Below, one piece after another: positions 26,090 to 34,807 of a stretch of DNA of 64,000 bases. Source of the DNA: Paenibacillus rigui (GTDB taxonomy: Bacteria; Bacillota; Bacilli; Paenibacillales; NBRC-103111); the NCBI RefSeq assembly GCF_002234615.1, contig NZ_NMQW01000057.1, positions 78,085 to 142,084 of the forward strand, in the 5' to 3' direction. The position numbers and the translations under genes were made by a program. The notes under the pieces are model-generated. The model did no database searches and had not been told where the DNA came from. It was given only the letters and a program-made list of their open reading frames with translations. The stretch's first letter is position 1. Each line of letters starts with the position of its first letter.

Positions 26090-27208
26090 CTATTTTCCGA
26101 CTTTTGGAGCTATTTCTTTATTGAAACGATCCAGCCATTCCGGATTTTTGCTGCCGACGACTTCCAGGTCGAATTTCACAACTTTGCTGCGGTCAAAGTT
26201 CAGCTTTTTGGCAATATCTTCAGGAAGCTTTACAGGAACGGCCGGGTTGTAATACAGCTTCGTACCGTACATAGCCTGTACTTCATCCGTTAGCAGAAAA
26301 TCGATAAACAGCTTCGATGCATTAGGATTTTTTGCTCCTTTAACAATCGTTGCCACGTTCGGAACCAGGTTTGCCCCTTCCTTCGGAATCACGAACTCAA
26401 GATCCAAGCCTGCATCCTTCTGCACCAAGCTTCTCGCCATCGTCCATGTCGTGTAGGCTGCTGTTTTGTTCTGCATGTTTTGCTGCAGCTGCGCCGCGCT
26501 TTTGGCAAAGGTCGGCATGTAGCCAGCAATCGTACTCAGCTTTGCAAATCCGGGATCCATGTTCTTTTCAGAGCCGCCATTGGCATAAGCAAGCATAATA
26601 TATGCGGAACGTCCGAAGTTGCTGGACATTTCGGCTAACGTAATGTTGCCCTTCATTTCAGGCTTGGCCAGATCGTTCCACGATTGCGGGACAGGCAAGC
26701 CTTTAGCTTTTACCATTTCTGCATTATAGGAAATACCCATTGGGGTAAAGTTAACTGCAACACCGCTATTGTCTTTAACCTTAAGCTCCTCACTGACCTT
26801 CTTCATATTCGGAATATCTTTATCGGCCAGCTGTTCCCATAAGCCTTCTACCCGGCCCGCTTCCTGCTCACCGCCCTCAACGATCGTGACATCGATCTGC
26901 GGCGATGCTTTCTGCGCCTTAACTTTCGCAATAATTTCTGTCGAAACACCCGAAACGTATGTCAGCTTAACGTCAGGATATTTCGCGTTAAACTTCTTGA
27001 ATATCTCATCCTTCATCAATTGCTCTACCGTAGCTCCGTTACCCGCAACGACCAGCTGCTTCTCCGGCGTAAGACTTGCCGCCGCTTCTTTGCTTGCTCC
27101 CGCTCCTTTATCCGCCGCCGGCGCCGGTTGCGCGGCATTGCCCCCGCACCCCGCCAACAATGAACCGCATAACGCTGCAACCGATAAAACCGCTCCCCAT
27201 TTTTTCAT
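26090..27208 (-). CDS. ABC transporter substrate-binding lipoprotein
   Basis: A 372 aa solute-binding protein with a lipoprotein signal peptide (lipobox LLAGC, Cys 21), a low-complexity linker, and a family 1 (PotD/iron-type) binding fold: LVVAGNGATVEQLMKDEIFKKF, MGISYNAEMVKAKGLPVPQSW. It is the first gene of a five-gene operon ending in an M20 peptidase. The start is ATG 27208 behind AGAGG; the in-frame ATG 27217 would put three extra residues before it. Substrate could be a polyamine, an opine-like compound or a small peptide conjugate. Confidence 0.9.
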   Translation of the reverse strand: MKKWGAVLSVAALCGSLLAGCGGNAAQPAPAADKGAGASKEAAASLTPEKQLVVAGNGATVEQLMKDEIFKKFNAKYPDVKLTYVSGVSTEIIAKVKAQKASPQIDVTIVEGGEQEAGRVEGLWEQLADKDIPNMKKVSEELKVKDNSGVAVNFTPMGISYNAEMVKAKGLPVPQSWNDLAKPEMKGNITLAEMSSNFGRSAYIMLAYANGGSEKNMDPGFAKLSTIAGYMPTFAKSAAQLQQNMQNKTAAYTTWTMARSLVQKDAGLDLEFVIPKEGANLVPNVATIVKGAKNPNASKLFIDFLLTDEVQAMYGTKLYYNPAVPVKLPEDIAKKLNFDRSKVVKFDLEVVGSKNPEWLDRFNKEIAPKVGK

Positions 27209-27240
27209 AACAAACATCCTCTCGGCGTAGTTTAGTGTTC

Positions 27241-27272
27241 TCTATACGTGAACACTGTTTTCTATACGTGAA
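27241..27272 (-). promoter_or_regulatory. 12-bp direct repeats before the importer operon
   Basis: TCTATACGTGAA occurs at 27241-27252 and again at 27261-27272, 20 bp apart, so both lie on nearly the same face of the helix. They lie between the importer start and the divergent IclR gene. A minus-strand -35 TTGCAT/-10 TAAAAT pair just beyond would place them downstream of the promoter. Probable IclR sites by position. Confidence 0.5.
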
Positions 27273-27444
27273 TATAATGCAATTTTAGCATGGCATTAAA
27301 ACAAAATGCAACAACATTTTTATCTCATGTCAGAAATCCTTCCACATCTTATTCCAGCTAGGAAAAGCGATTTTTTTGTGATAAACTAACATCTAAAAAA
27401 CTGTCAATGTCCGCGCATTGCCCATGAAGGAGCAGATTTATATT

Positions 27445-28200
27445 ATGGACAATCATCTTTCCTCCGTCAAAAACAGCTGTACGCTGTTAAAAATGTTCCT
27501 CGATTCCCCTAAGGAAATGGGCGTCAGTGAGCTGAGCAGGCAGCTCCAGCTTTCCAAAGGCGCTGTACATAAGCTGCTCGCCACCTTGGAAAGCGAAGGG
27601 TTCATTAAACAAAACCCGACAAATAAACAGTATTCCCTCGGCTATACTTTGCTAGAACTCGGAAACAAAGTTTTGAAGGATCATAATTTGGTCGAGTTTT
27701 CCAAGCAGTATCTCCAGAGGCTCTCCGATACGACGCAAGAGCTTACATGTCTTTGCGTCAGGGATGATTACGAGGCCATCTATGTCGACCGGATCGACTC
27801 CAAGCACCCGATTCGATTTAATGTCGACATTTATCGGCGGTTCCCCCTCTATGCGACTTCTGCGGCAAGGGCCATTCTCGCCTTTCAGGAACCGCTCTTT
27901 ATTGAGAGCATCCTGAGCTCTGGCATCCGAACATACACGGCCTATTCTATGAAAGAGCCTGCGGAAGTGAAGAAACGTCTTGATATCATTCACGCTAATG
28001 GTTACGAGGTCAGCGAAAACATGCGCAACGTCGGCGTAATGGGAATCGCTGCTCCGATCTTCGATACGAACGGTGCGGTAAACGCCTCGATCAGCATGAT
28101 CGGCCCGGCAAACCGGGTGAAGCCGTCCCTCGAGACGATGATCGAGCATGTAACGACAACGGCGAGGGAAATATCCGCTCAGCTTGGGTATAGGGGATAA
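27445..28200 (+). CDS. IclR family transcriptional regulator
   Basis: A 251 aa regulator. The N-terminal winged helix (LLKMFLDSPKEMGVSELSRQ, LSKGAVHKLLATLESEGF) is followed by the IclR effector domain (ELTCLCVRDDYEAIYVDRID, GIAAPIFDTNGAVNASISMI). It is divergent from the importer/M20 operon and probably controls it in response to the imported compound. I start at ATG 27445, 12 bases after AAGGAG; ATG 27424 and TTG 27418 have no site. Confidence 0.88.
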   Translation: MDNHLSSVKNSCTLLKMFLDSPKEMGVSELSRQLQLSKGAVHKLLATLESEGFIKQNPTNKQYSLGYTLLELGNKVLKDHNLVEFSKQYLQRLSDTTQELTCLCVRDDYEAIYVDRIDSKHPIRFNVDIYRRFPLYATSAARAILAFQEPLFIESILSSGIRTYTAYSMKEPAEVKKRLDIIHANGYEVSENMRNVGVMGIAAPIFDTNGAVNASISMIGPANRVKPSLETMIEHVTTTAREISAQLGYRG

Positions 28201-28274
28201 GCATTCGGAAGAACCGTAACAAATGAAAACCGCTTTTCGATATTCTGCATGTTTGGCCGTATAGATAAATGCAA

Positions 28275-28345
28275 AAAACACCCTTCGAATATCAGGAACG
28301 CATACTCAGCGTCCTATGATTATTCTTAGGGTGTTTTCATTCTTT
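28275..28345. terminator. bidirectional terminator between the IclR and chemoreceptor genes
   Basis: AAAACACCC (from 28275) pairs with GGGTGTTTT (28329-28337), with an inner CAGGA-CGC/GCG-TCCT stem. T-rich on the plus side. The two genes converge here. Confidence 0.7.
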
Positions 28346-28348
28346 TTT

Positions 28349-29854
28349 CTAAATAGCTCTAACGATATCCACTAAGCTTTGTGACATGCCGCTTATTTCT
28401 TCCATCGATGCATTCAATTGCTCTGTCACCGCTGCCTGCGATTGTGTCATCGTTGTCATATTGCTAATGTACTCTTGAATTTGGCCAATAAGAACGTTCA
28501 TCTCACCCAAGCTACTTTCAATATTCTCTGTTGCTTCTGCGCTATTGACGGCTAGCTTTCTAACCTCGTCGGCAACGACGCCAAAGCCGCGTCCCGACTC
28601 TCCGGCACGGGCTGCCTCAATCGCGGCGTTTAACCCTAACAAATTGGTTTGCGCTGCAATTTCGCGTATAAATATCGAAATATTTTTAGTTTTCTCCGTA
28701 CCGGATTTGGCTTGATTAGCCGCTTGCATGGATTGTTCCTGCACTGTGGCCATTTCTTGAGCTTGAATCGTTACCGATTCTATGGCTTTTACCATTTCAT
28801 TAATGGAATCGGAAAGCTGTTTCATGCTCTGATTCATGTCATGAATAGCCCGTTCCTTATTTTTTTCCAGCGTAATATCGCGTATGGTTCCGGCGAATCG
28901 AAGGGGAACTCCACTGCTGTTGCGAAGCGTTCTGCCTGCCGCTTGAAACCAGCGATATTCGCCGGTTTTCAAACATAATCGATACTGTGTCTCAAAGGGC
29001 GTCTTTCCTGAATAATCATTTAAACTCTCGGCAAACAACTGGAGCACACGATCCGAGTCCTCCGGGTGCAGCCTGCTGCGGAAGCTCTCAAATTCATCAG
29101 GGAAATCATGCTCGTCTTTAAAGCCCAATGCTTTTCTGAATTGAGAGGACATCCACATTTCATTATTGTTAACATCACCGTCAATAATCGTGATGTCCCA
29201 AGGCGCTTCTACCAAAGCCTGATGAATCAAATCGTACTTTGTCATGATCGAGTTTATTTCTTGTTTTTTCATTTTTTCCTCATGGTTATCAAAAAGTGCG
29301 CCTACTACCCGAAGGGGAACGCCATTATTATCCCTAAGAGTCGTCCCCGTAGCGCGGACCCAGCGGGTTTCGCCGTTTTTCATAAGTACGCGGTATTCGA
29401 TATCATAGGGGGTATTACCGGAATGGTCAATTAGATGATCGGAAAAAGCATTCATCACCCACTCCTGATCCTCCGGATGTATTCTCGATGCCCAGCTGTT
29501 CAAAACGTTGGGAAAATCGTTCTCGTCGTTGAAGCCAAGCAAACCTCGAAATTCGTCAGACCAGATGAACTCGTTATCGGGATTGATAGGATCTCCAGCA
29601 ATCACCTTCATATCCCATAAACCTACCTGGATAGCCTTCGTAACTAACTCCAAACGAACTTCCGTGTCCTGTGCCGATTCCCTTAGCTTATTTAAAGCGA
29701 AGTTTACATTTCCGGCGATTTCCTTCGCTATCGGAGAATCCAGAGACGATAGTTGGAGATTAGCAGAAAGAGCATTACTCTCCATATTCTTAAATAAAAT
29801 TCGGCTTTCTTCCGCTAATTCTTGATCAGGACTAGTCGTTTTGAAGAAATTCAT
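28349..29854 (-). CDS. cytosolic methyl-accepting chemotaxis protein with two PAS domains
   Basis: A 501 aa protein. Two PAS domains (about residues 65-200 and 205-335) each carry the PAS_3-type segments [16 protein letters not shown] and [20 protein letters not shown] or [20 protein letters not shown]. The C-terminal MCP signalling domain contains the conserved hairpin tip [20 protein letters not shown] and [13 protein letters not shown]. There is no membrane segment, so it senses an internal cue such as redox state, a flavin or a small ligand and signals to CheA/CheW. The gene follows a structured leader RNA and terminator. Confidence 0.9.
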   Translation of the reverse strand: MNFFKTTSPDQELAEESRILFKNMESNALSANLQLSSLDSPIAKEIAGNVNFALNKLRESAQDTEVRLELVTKAIQVGLWDMKVIAGDPINPDNEFIWSDEFRGLLGFNDENDFPNVLNSWASRIHPEDQEWVMNAFSDHLIDHSGNTPYDIEYRVLMKNGETRWVRATGTTLRDNNGVPLRVVGALFDNHEEKMKKQEINSIMTKYDLIHQALVEAPWDITIIDGDVNNNEMWMSSQFRKALGFKDEHDFPDEFESFRSRLHPEDSDRVLQLFAESLNDYSGKTPFETQYRLCLKTGEYRWFQAAGRTLRNSSGVPLRFAGTIRDITLEKNKERAIHDMNQSMKQLSDSINEMVKAIESVTIQAQEMATVQEQSMQAANQAKSGTEKTKNISIFIREIAAQTNLLGLNAAIEAARAGESGRGFGVVADEVRKLAVNSAEATENIESSLGEMNVLIGQIQEYISNMTTMTQSQAAVTEQLNASMEEISGMSQSLVDIVRAI

Positions 29855-29887
29855 TCCCTCTTGCCCCCCTCATTGATGTTTTTATGC

Positions 29888-29922
29888 AAAGAAAAACACC
29901 CAAGCAGCAGGTGCTTTTCTTT
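29888..29922 (-). terminator. terminator in the chemoreceptor leader
   Basis: On the minus strand AAAGAAAA-g-CACC pairs with GGTG-t-TTTTCTTT, ending in a T-rich run, between the structured element and the chemoreceptor ribosome site. It suggests leader-controlled expression. Confidence 0.6.
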
Positions 29923-29936
29923 CCCATTGCCTTCTT

Positions 29937-29987
29937 CGATCGCTCGGCGGTTGTAGCCTTTTGGCTAATATCCGTAGCTTCGAATCG
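29937..29987 (-). ncRNA. structured leader RNA, possible riboswitch (c-di-GMP-I-like?)
   Basis: On the minus strand the element folds as nested helices: CGAT/ATCG outside, GCT/AGC and CGG/CCG within, and a TAGCC-AAAA-GGCTA hairpin. The strings GAAGCTACGG and CCGCCGAGC loosely recall the second half of c-di-GMP-I (GEMM) riboswitches, and GEMM elements often precede chemotaxis genes. I could not find a convincing first GEMM hairpin with a GNRA loop, so the class is uncertain. Confidence 0.35.
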
Positions 29988-30046
29988 TGACCCCCATAAG
30001 TTCCCATTGTAAAAATTTGTCGAAATTTGCGATAATATGTACTTTT

Positions 30047-30372
30047 TCAGAATAACAAAAACGGAGCCACTTTACTATCATAATTTGTAATAGTATGCTG
30101 CCCTTCTGCACGGTAGCTGTTGATGGCGATCGCATAGTCGGCCAGGTTCTCGTCTGACAGTCGCACCGAGAGCTGCACGACACCGGATGCGTCGAGCATG
30201 ACCTCGTTGAGATACACGACGTCGTCGATCAACGGATTGTCGGCGTTGGCAGGGGTGAACCCACAACGGCCTCGACTCTCGGCGAGGCGGGCGCCGGCTG
30301 CGCGAGCACCCGCAGCACGGGACGTGCGGCCGCGGCATTCCACTGCCAGACCGGTATCTGCAACTCCCGGTT
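30047..30372 (-). pseudogene. GC-rich fragment of a foreign-looking gene, frameshifted
   Basis: Two coding-like pieces lie in different frames on the minus strand: IPVWQWNAAAARPVLRVLAQ (to about 30253) and IDDVVYLNEVMLDASGVVQL, SVRLSDENLADYAIAINSYR (stop at 30047). One indel near 30253-30280 would join them. The DNA is GC-rich with GTCGTCGA-type codons, like high-GC actinobacterial genes, and sits between AT-rich stretches. No start codon or family is recognisable. It ends inside the probable promoter region of the chemoreceptor leader. Confidence 0.45.
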
Positions 30373-30421
30373 AAATTATTTCAACTATTGTTCTACGTAA
30401 CGTATGACGGGCGATTCGCGA

Positions 30422-30471
30422 TTGACTATTTCAGTCAAATACAATACAATGAAATTGACCGAAATAGTCAA
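30422..30471 (+). promoter_or_regulatory. promoter flanked by two TetR-type operators
   Basis: TTGACT (30422-30427) and TACAAT (30445-30450) with 17-base spacing form the promoter. TTGACTATTTCAGTCAA (30422-30438) covers the -35, and TTGACCGAAATAGTCAA (30455-30471) covers the start region. The second is the reverse complement of the first apart from one base. Very probably the autoregulatory operators of the following TetR gene. Confidence 0.7.
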
Positions 30472-30508
30472 TTTCGACAAGTAAACAGTTGCAAGAAAGG
30501 AATTTTTT

Positions 30509-31132
30509 ATGTTTGAAAAATTTAATAGTCTAAAGCCGGAGAAGCAGGAGCGCATCATCAACGCCGCTATTACAGAGTTTGCAAACAAGGGCTATAGTAA
30601 CGCTGCTACGGATGAGATTGTAAAGCAGGCAAATATTTCCAAGGGGGCATTGTTCCACTACTTTACAAATAAAAAGGAACTGTTCTTATTTTTGTATGAT
30701 TACACATTGAATACGATCATGAATAATTTTTTTGGGGAAATATGCTTCGACGAAAAAGACATTTTGGTTAGAATACGTCAGGCGGTATATTTGGAATGTA
30801 TGCTTGTTAGCCGATATCCGATGATGTTCGATTTTGTTAAGACCGTATATTTTGAAAACTCCGATATGGTGAAGGAGGAGATGCAGAAGAGGAACGCTAA
30901 AATCCTTACCGACAGCTACAATAAATTATTGAGTGATTTTGACAAGTCTAAATTCAAAGAAGAAATTAACATCAATCAGGCGGTTCAAGTAATCATGTGG
31001 ACGGTAGAAGGGATTTTGGCAAAAGAGAAAGAAAAACTCAAACTTCGATCGTCTAGCGAAATAAACCTTGAAGAAATCATGCTGCAAGTGGATGATTTTT
31101 TAGAACTGCTTAGGAATAGTTTTTATCGCTAG
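30509..31132 (+). CDS. TetR/AcrR family transcriptional regulator
   Basis: A 207 aa regulator with the N-terminal HTH KQERIINAAITEFANKGYSN and NISKGALFHYFTNKKELFLF; the C-terminal ligand domain is unassigned. AAAGGA precedes the ATG. Codon use is clearly more AT-rich than in neighbours, suggesting recent transfer. The paired palindromes at 30422-30471 indicate self-repression, and the downstream membrane-protein gene (25-base gap) is the likely co-regulated target. Confidence 0.88.
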   Translation: MFEKFNSLKPEKQERIINAAITEFANKGYSNAATDEIVKQANISKGALFHYFTNKKELFLFLYDYTLNTIMNNFFGEICFDEKDILVRIRQAVYLECMLVSRYPMMFDFVKTVYFENSDMVKEEMQKRNAKILTDSYNKLLSDFDKSKFKEEININQAVQVIMWTVEGILAKEKEKLKLRSSSEINLEEIMLQVDDFLELLRNSFYR

Positions 31133-31157
31133 TATTCTATTGCGGAAGGTGAATAGG

Positions 31158-31529
31158 ATGGAAATAACGACGTTCATAGAGTTGTTTTGGGGTTGGATGA
31201 CGGTAATTATTTCTACCGTTTTGTTTGTCCGCCCTTCGGTATTGCGTGAATTAAAACGGTTAGTGGTCGAGGACAGAGGATTCGGAATCATGTATGGCTT
31301 TTTGTCTATTTTTTTAGGCTTAGGCACTGTAATTATTCATAACATTTGGGCATTAAATTGGCAGGGTTTTATTACACTGATTGCGTGGCTTGCCCTGTTG
31401 AAAGGGGTTTATGTCATTGCTTATCCTGAGCCTTCCAAGAAGACCAATTTTGAAGTGCGTATCTTAACTACAAGGCTCGCCCTCGCAATCGTTGGCGGTC
31501 TAGCACTATGGATGGTTTTGGTAATCTAA
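31158..31529 (+). CDS. small integral membrane protein
   Basis: A 123 aa protein with four predicted membrane segments (starting FIELFWGWMTVIIST, GFGIMYGFLSIFLGLGTVI, FITLIAWLALLKGVYVIAYP, LALAIVGGLALWMVLVI). It resembles a family of small membrane proteins of unknown function with NIWALNW/LLKG motifs. The start is ATG 31158, behind GGAAGGTG. It is in the operon of the preceding TetR regulator. Confidence 0.7.
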   Translation: MEITTFIELFWGWMTVIISTVLFVRPSVLRELKRLVVEDRGFGIMYGFLSIFLGLGTVIIHNIWALNWQGFITLIAWLALLKGVYVIAYPEPSKKTNFEVRILTTRLALAIVGGLALWMVLVI

Positions 31530-31614
31530 CGCGAGACATCCTAAGCCGCGGCTAAACTTGCTCCAACCGTTGAAGAGCGGTGGCAGAAAAATCAGGTTTC
31601 ATATTGTACTTGAA

Positions 31615-31660
31615 GGGGCTGTTCCAAATGCTATGGCTTTGGGGACAGCCTCGTTTCTTT
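31615..31660 (+). terminator. possible terminator after the TetR/membrane-protein operon
   Basis: GGGGCTGTTCC (from 31615) can pair with GGGGACAGCCTC (31641-31652) followed by GTTTCTTT. The stem has a mismatch. Confidence 0.5.
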
Positions 31661-31702
31661 GTATGTATTATGCATGTTGCCTCTACTCTTCAACCCGTTT
31701 TT

Positions 31703-32233
31703 CTAGTGGAATGTTCCTGTTATATTATCCTCACGATCCATTAATAATTTTGTTAGAATTACAACCTGCCCGCTGTGATAACTATAATGCTCACAAACTT
31801 GAATAAGCATGGTTTCTAGATCCCTCGAATAGTTGGAGTTTGTTTCGAAAGCAGGACGTACCATCATTTTATTCCAATCATCGATTGAAAAATGTACGGT
31901 GATGCTTGTTTTCAGATCCCTTTCCGTCATAGCTTCAAGTATGCTTGAAGACTGGCGTCTCACGTCCTTGAGCAGCTCCGCCAATTCTTTTCCGGGTATA
32001 CCACGGTTCATGGAAAACTCCTCTGACCTCGTTCGATTAAAAGGTGCCTTCCCTATACCGCTTACAAAATGCTGATATTCGTTTCCCGCCAAATGCATGC
32101 ATAGATTACCAATGCTATTCATGTTCGGTTTAAATCTGTGCCATACTTGTTCATCTGACAAAAGGTGTAAACATGCTTCTATTCGTTTCAGCTGCTTGTT
32201 CATTTCATTTAGAACGATATCATTTAATTTCAT
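31703..32233 (-). CDS. DinB superfamily protein (DUF1572-like)
   Basis: A 176 aa four-helix-bundle protein. NLCMHLAGNEYQHFVSGIGK and CEHYSYHSGQVVILTKLL carry the histidines expected to bind a metal in this superfamily. It starts at ATG 32233, eight bases after AAGGAG; the ORF extends to 32290 without a site. Role unknown; relatives include thiol-dependent transferases. Second DinB-type gene in the window, not closely similar to the one at 16579. Confidence 0.8.
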   Translation of the reverse strand: MKLNDIVLNEMNKQLKRIEACLHLLSDEQVWHRFKPNMNSIGNLCMHLAGNEYQHFVSGIGKAPFNRTRSEEFSMNRGIPGKELAELLKDVRRQSSSILEAMTERDLKTSITVHFSIDDWNKMMVRPAFETNSNYSRDLETMLIQVCEHYSYHSGQVVILTKLLMDREDNITGTFH

Positions 32234-32352
32234 CGTATTGGCTCCTTCTGCAATGTATAAATATTCATATACAGGTATAATTATACACATCTTTCCACTT
32301 CAATCAACTCATATCTTGCAAATGATTACCAAAATGGTTTTAAGCTATCCCG

Positions 32353-33747
32353 CTAGATGAATCCCTCCCGCCAGTCTACTACTCTATTTTCACTGGACAC
32401 CAGCATCTCCTGCACGATCTCGACGATGCGCCGCAGTCCTTCTTCGATCCTGGTTTCATGAGTCCGGATGATGCTCAGCCTGATGGCATTCTCCTTAGGA
32501 AACCCCCGTAGATAACACAGATCCGTAGGCATCACAAAAATATGGCGGGCTCTTAGAGACGCCGCCAGCTCTCTGGCAGGGAGCTCCGGGGGAAGCAGGA
32601 GGCGTGCGAATATACCGCCCTCTGGTATGCTTGCACGTATGCCCGAAGAAGCTGAAAGCTGCCGCTCACAAGCAACCCGGAGGGTGCTCATCCGAACCCG
32701 GTATCTTTCCCGCATTTGCTCCAAATGCCGATCGAACATCCCGCAGCCCATATACATCTCCAGAGCGCCTTGCGACAAGGCGGCCGTGCTTGAGTCGGAG
32801 GCGGCTTTAAACAGCCGGAACGTCTCCAGCAGCGATGGAGGCAGTACGGCAACAGCCAGCCGCAGACCCGGCAGCGTTACTTTGGAAAAGCTTTTTAAAT
32901 ATACCGTATGTCCTGAAGCATCCTCGGTATAGATCGGATCGTCCTTCGGATTCAACGATAAATCTCCCAGATAATCGTCCTCCACAATATACACATCGTA
33001 TTTTTCCGCCAATTCGGCAATCTTCTGCTTCTGTTCGCGCCGATAGCTGCACCCCAGAGGGTTATGATACCGAGGCACCGTATAAAAAAATTTGATTGAG
33101 TTGCTGCGGAAATGCCGCTCCAGCTCCTCAAGATCAATGCCCTCAACGGTCCTCTTGATGCCGATAGCCGTTACACCTAACAGCTCGATGGACCTCAGCA
33201 TACCAAAATAAGCCGGCTGCTCCACAAGAATAACGGATTTGCCATTCGGAAAAGGCATCCCTGCCAGCATATGAAGCGCCTGCTGCGAACCGGATACAAC
33301 ACAGATCCTTTCCGGCGGAGCAAACACCTGATTACTTGCCAAATGCTTGGAGAGCGCTTCACGAAGCGATGGAAAGCCCTGCGGATCGGTATACGTAAAA
33401 AGCTGATCACGGTACTGCTCGATCGCCCGGTTCAGACAGTGCTGAAAATCCCCATAAGGCATTACCTCCGGGTCCGGCGAGGCTGAAGAGAAATCAATTT
33501 GTTCCACAGGGCTCCCCTGCTCCTTCCCACTCTTCCGAACGACAGCATAGTAGCCGCTTTTGGGCACCGAATAAATCCAATGCTCTTGCTCTAAACCGGC
33601 ATATGCACGGATGACCGTGTTGGCGCTGCACCCGAGCTGTCTGGACATCTCACGGATGGACGGAAGCTTGTCCCCTGGCTTAATCAAGCCTTCCGCAATT
33701 TTTCCTTTCACCTGTTCCATAACATGCTGGAATTTGCTGCTTTCCAT
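32353..33747 (-). CDS. MocR/PdxR family regulator (GntR HTH fused to aminotransferase domain)
   Basis: A 464 aa fusion. Residues 1-70 are a GntR winged helix (GLIKPGDKLPSIREMSRQLG, SANTVIRAYAGLEQE). Residues about 100-460 are a fold-type I aminotransferase domain with the PLP-lysine motif LKSFSKVTLPGLRLA. MocR proteins use PLP or PLP adducts as effector. The start is ATG 33747 behind GGAGGGG. It is divergent from a GNAT gene, a pairing often seen for MocR regulators and their targets. Confidence 0.9.
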   Translation of the reverse strand: MESSKFQHVMEQVKGKIAEGLIKPGDKLPSIREMSRQLGCSANTVIRAYAGLEQEHWIYSVPKSGYYAVVRKSGKEQGSPVEQIDFSSASPDPEVMPYGDFQHCLNRAIEQYRDQLFTYTDPQGFPSLREALSKHLASNQVFAPPERICVVSGSQQALHMLAGMPFPNGKSVILVEQPAYFGMLRSIELLGVTAIGIKRTVEGIDLEELERHFRSNSIKFFYTVPRYHNPLGCSYRREQKQKIAELAEKYDVYIVEDDYLGDLSLNPKDDPIYTEDASGHTVYLKSFSKVTLPGLRLAVAVLPPSLLETFRLFKAASDSSTAALSQGALEMYMGCGMFDRHLEQMRERYRVRMSTLRVACERQLSASSGIRASIPEGGIFARLLLPPELPARELAASLRARHIFVMPTDLCYLRGFPKENAIRLSIIRTHETRIEEGLRRIVEIVQEMLVSSENRVVDWREGFI

Positions 33748-33762
33748 AAGCCCCTCCTCACC

Positions 33763-33833
33763 ACTGTATGGGTACAGTTGCATATTTTTTGGCTATCGCC
33801 TGATATCTGCATCTATTATACTTTATACAGGTG
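33763..33833. promoter_or_regulatory. palindrome and half-sites in the MocR/GNAT intergenic region
   Basis: ACTGTA-tggg-TACAGT (33763-33778) is a perfect inverted repeat. GTACAGTTG (33772-33780) and ATACAGGTG (33825-33833) look like directly repeated half-sites, as MocR proteins often use. A -10-like TTATACT lies near 33817-33823 for the GNAT gene. Assignment is inference. Confidence 0.4.
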
Positions 33834-33862
33834 AAGCAAAACCATGACGAGGGGGACTACCG

Positions 33863-34279
33863 ATGGCCATTGAACACGAATTTGCAACCTACCGCATTAG
33901 CGATGACAAAACATTGCTGGAATTGGACACCATTTATTCCTTACTGCACAGTACTTACTGGGCAGGGCACCGAAGCCAGGACCAGATCAGCCGCAGTATC
34001 GAAGCGTCCGTCTCTGTGGGTGTCTATGACGGGCACGGACAAATCGGATTTCTTCGCGCTGTCACGGACGGAGCGACCTTTACTTGGATATGTGATGTCG
34101 TCGTTCACCCGGAGCATCGGGGTAAAGGCATCGGCAAACAAATGATGCACTATATCACCCGGCACCCCTCCGTATGCCATACGAACATGCTTCTCGGAAC
34201 CAGGGATGCACATGGTTTATATAAACAGTATGGTTTCGTCCGGAAGGAAATGATGATACGGAGAACGGTACTAAAATGA
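33863..34279 (+). CDS. GNAT family N-acetyltransferase
   Basis: A 138 aa acetyl-CoA-dependent acyltransferase. The acetyl-CoA-binding motif A is DVVVHPEHRGKGIGKQMMHY (about residues 77-96), with the C-terminal LYKQYGFVRKEMMIRR. AGGGGG precedes the ATG. It is divergent from the MocR regulator and may be its target. Acceptor unknown. Confidence 0.88.
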   Translation: MAIEHEFATYRISDDKTLLELDTIYSLLHSTYWAGHRSQDQISRSIEASVSVGVYDGHGQIGFLRAVTDGATFTWICDVVVHPEHRGKGIGKQMMHYITRHPSVCHTNMLLGTRDAHGLYKQYGFVRKEMMIRRTVLK

Positions 34280-34352
34280 AAAAACTTTTGCCAAATCAAA
34301 AAAATTATGACAACATAGTAGAGATTAACCGATGGAATGGAGATTAGAGATT

Positions 34353-34694
34353 ATGTCGAATTTACCGAATTGCCCCAAGTGTCAGTCAGAGTATACCTAT
34401 GAGGACGGAGCCTTCCTGATTTGCCCCGAATGCGCCCATGAATGGAGCCTCGAATCCGAAACTGAGCAGGACGAGGAGAAGAAAATCGTAAAGGATGCCA
34501 ATGGTAATGTTCTAAACGACGGTGATTCCATTACCGTTATCAAGGACCTGAAAGTAAAAGGAACTTCATTGGTGGTCAAAATCGGGACGAAGGTGAAAAA
34601 CATCCGTTTGATTGATGGAGATCATGACATTGATTGTAAAATTGATGGATTCGGTGCCATGAAGCTTAAATCCGAATTTGTCAAAAAGATATAA
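34353..34694 (+). CDS. zinc ribbon PhnA/YjdM family protein
   Basis: A 113 aa protein with an N-terminal zinc ribbon ([10 protein letters not shown], then [10 protein letters not shown]: four cysteines) and a C-terminal beta-barrel ([40 protein letters not shown]) as in the PhnA/YjdM family. Despite the historical name, a role in phosphonate metabolism is not established. I start at ATG 34353, behind GGAG; the ORF extends to 34332. Ends at a strong terminator. Confidence 0.9.
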   Translation: MSNLPNCPKCQSEYTYEDGAFLICPECAHEWSLESETEQDEEKKIVKDANGNVLNDGDSITVIKDLKVKGTSLVVKIGTKVKNIRLIDGDHDIDCKIDGFGAMKLKSEFVKKI

Positions 34695-34741
34695 GATTCC
34701 CCCGTCGCTTCTTAGGGTTGATGCGCCCTTATAATAGCATG

Positions 34742-34796
34742 ACAAAAAGCCCTGCTCACCGGTTCCACTTTCTTGGAAACCATGAGCAGGGCTTTG
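34742..34796. terminator. bidirectional terminator between the PhnA-like and DUF1304 genes
   Basis: AAAGCCCTGCTCA (34746-34758) pairs perfectly over 13 bp with TGAGCAGGGCTTT (34783-34795). The flanking genes converge. Confidence 0.85.
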
Positions 34797-34807
34797 CCGC
34801 GTCACGC

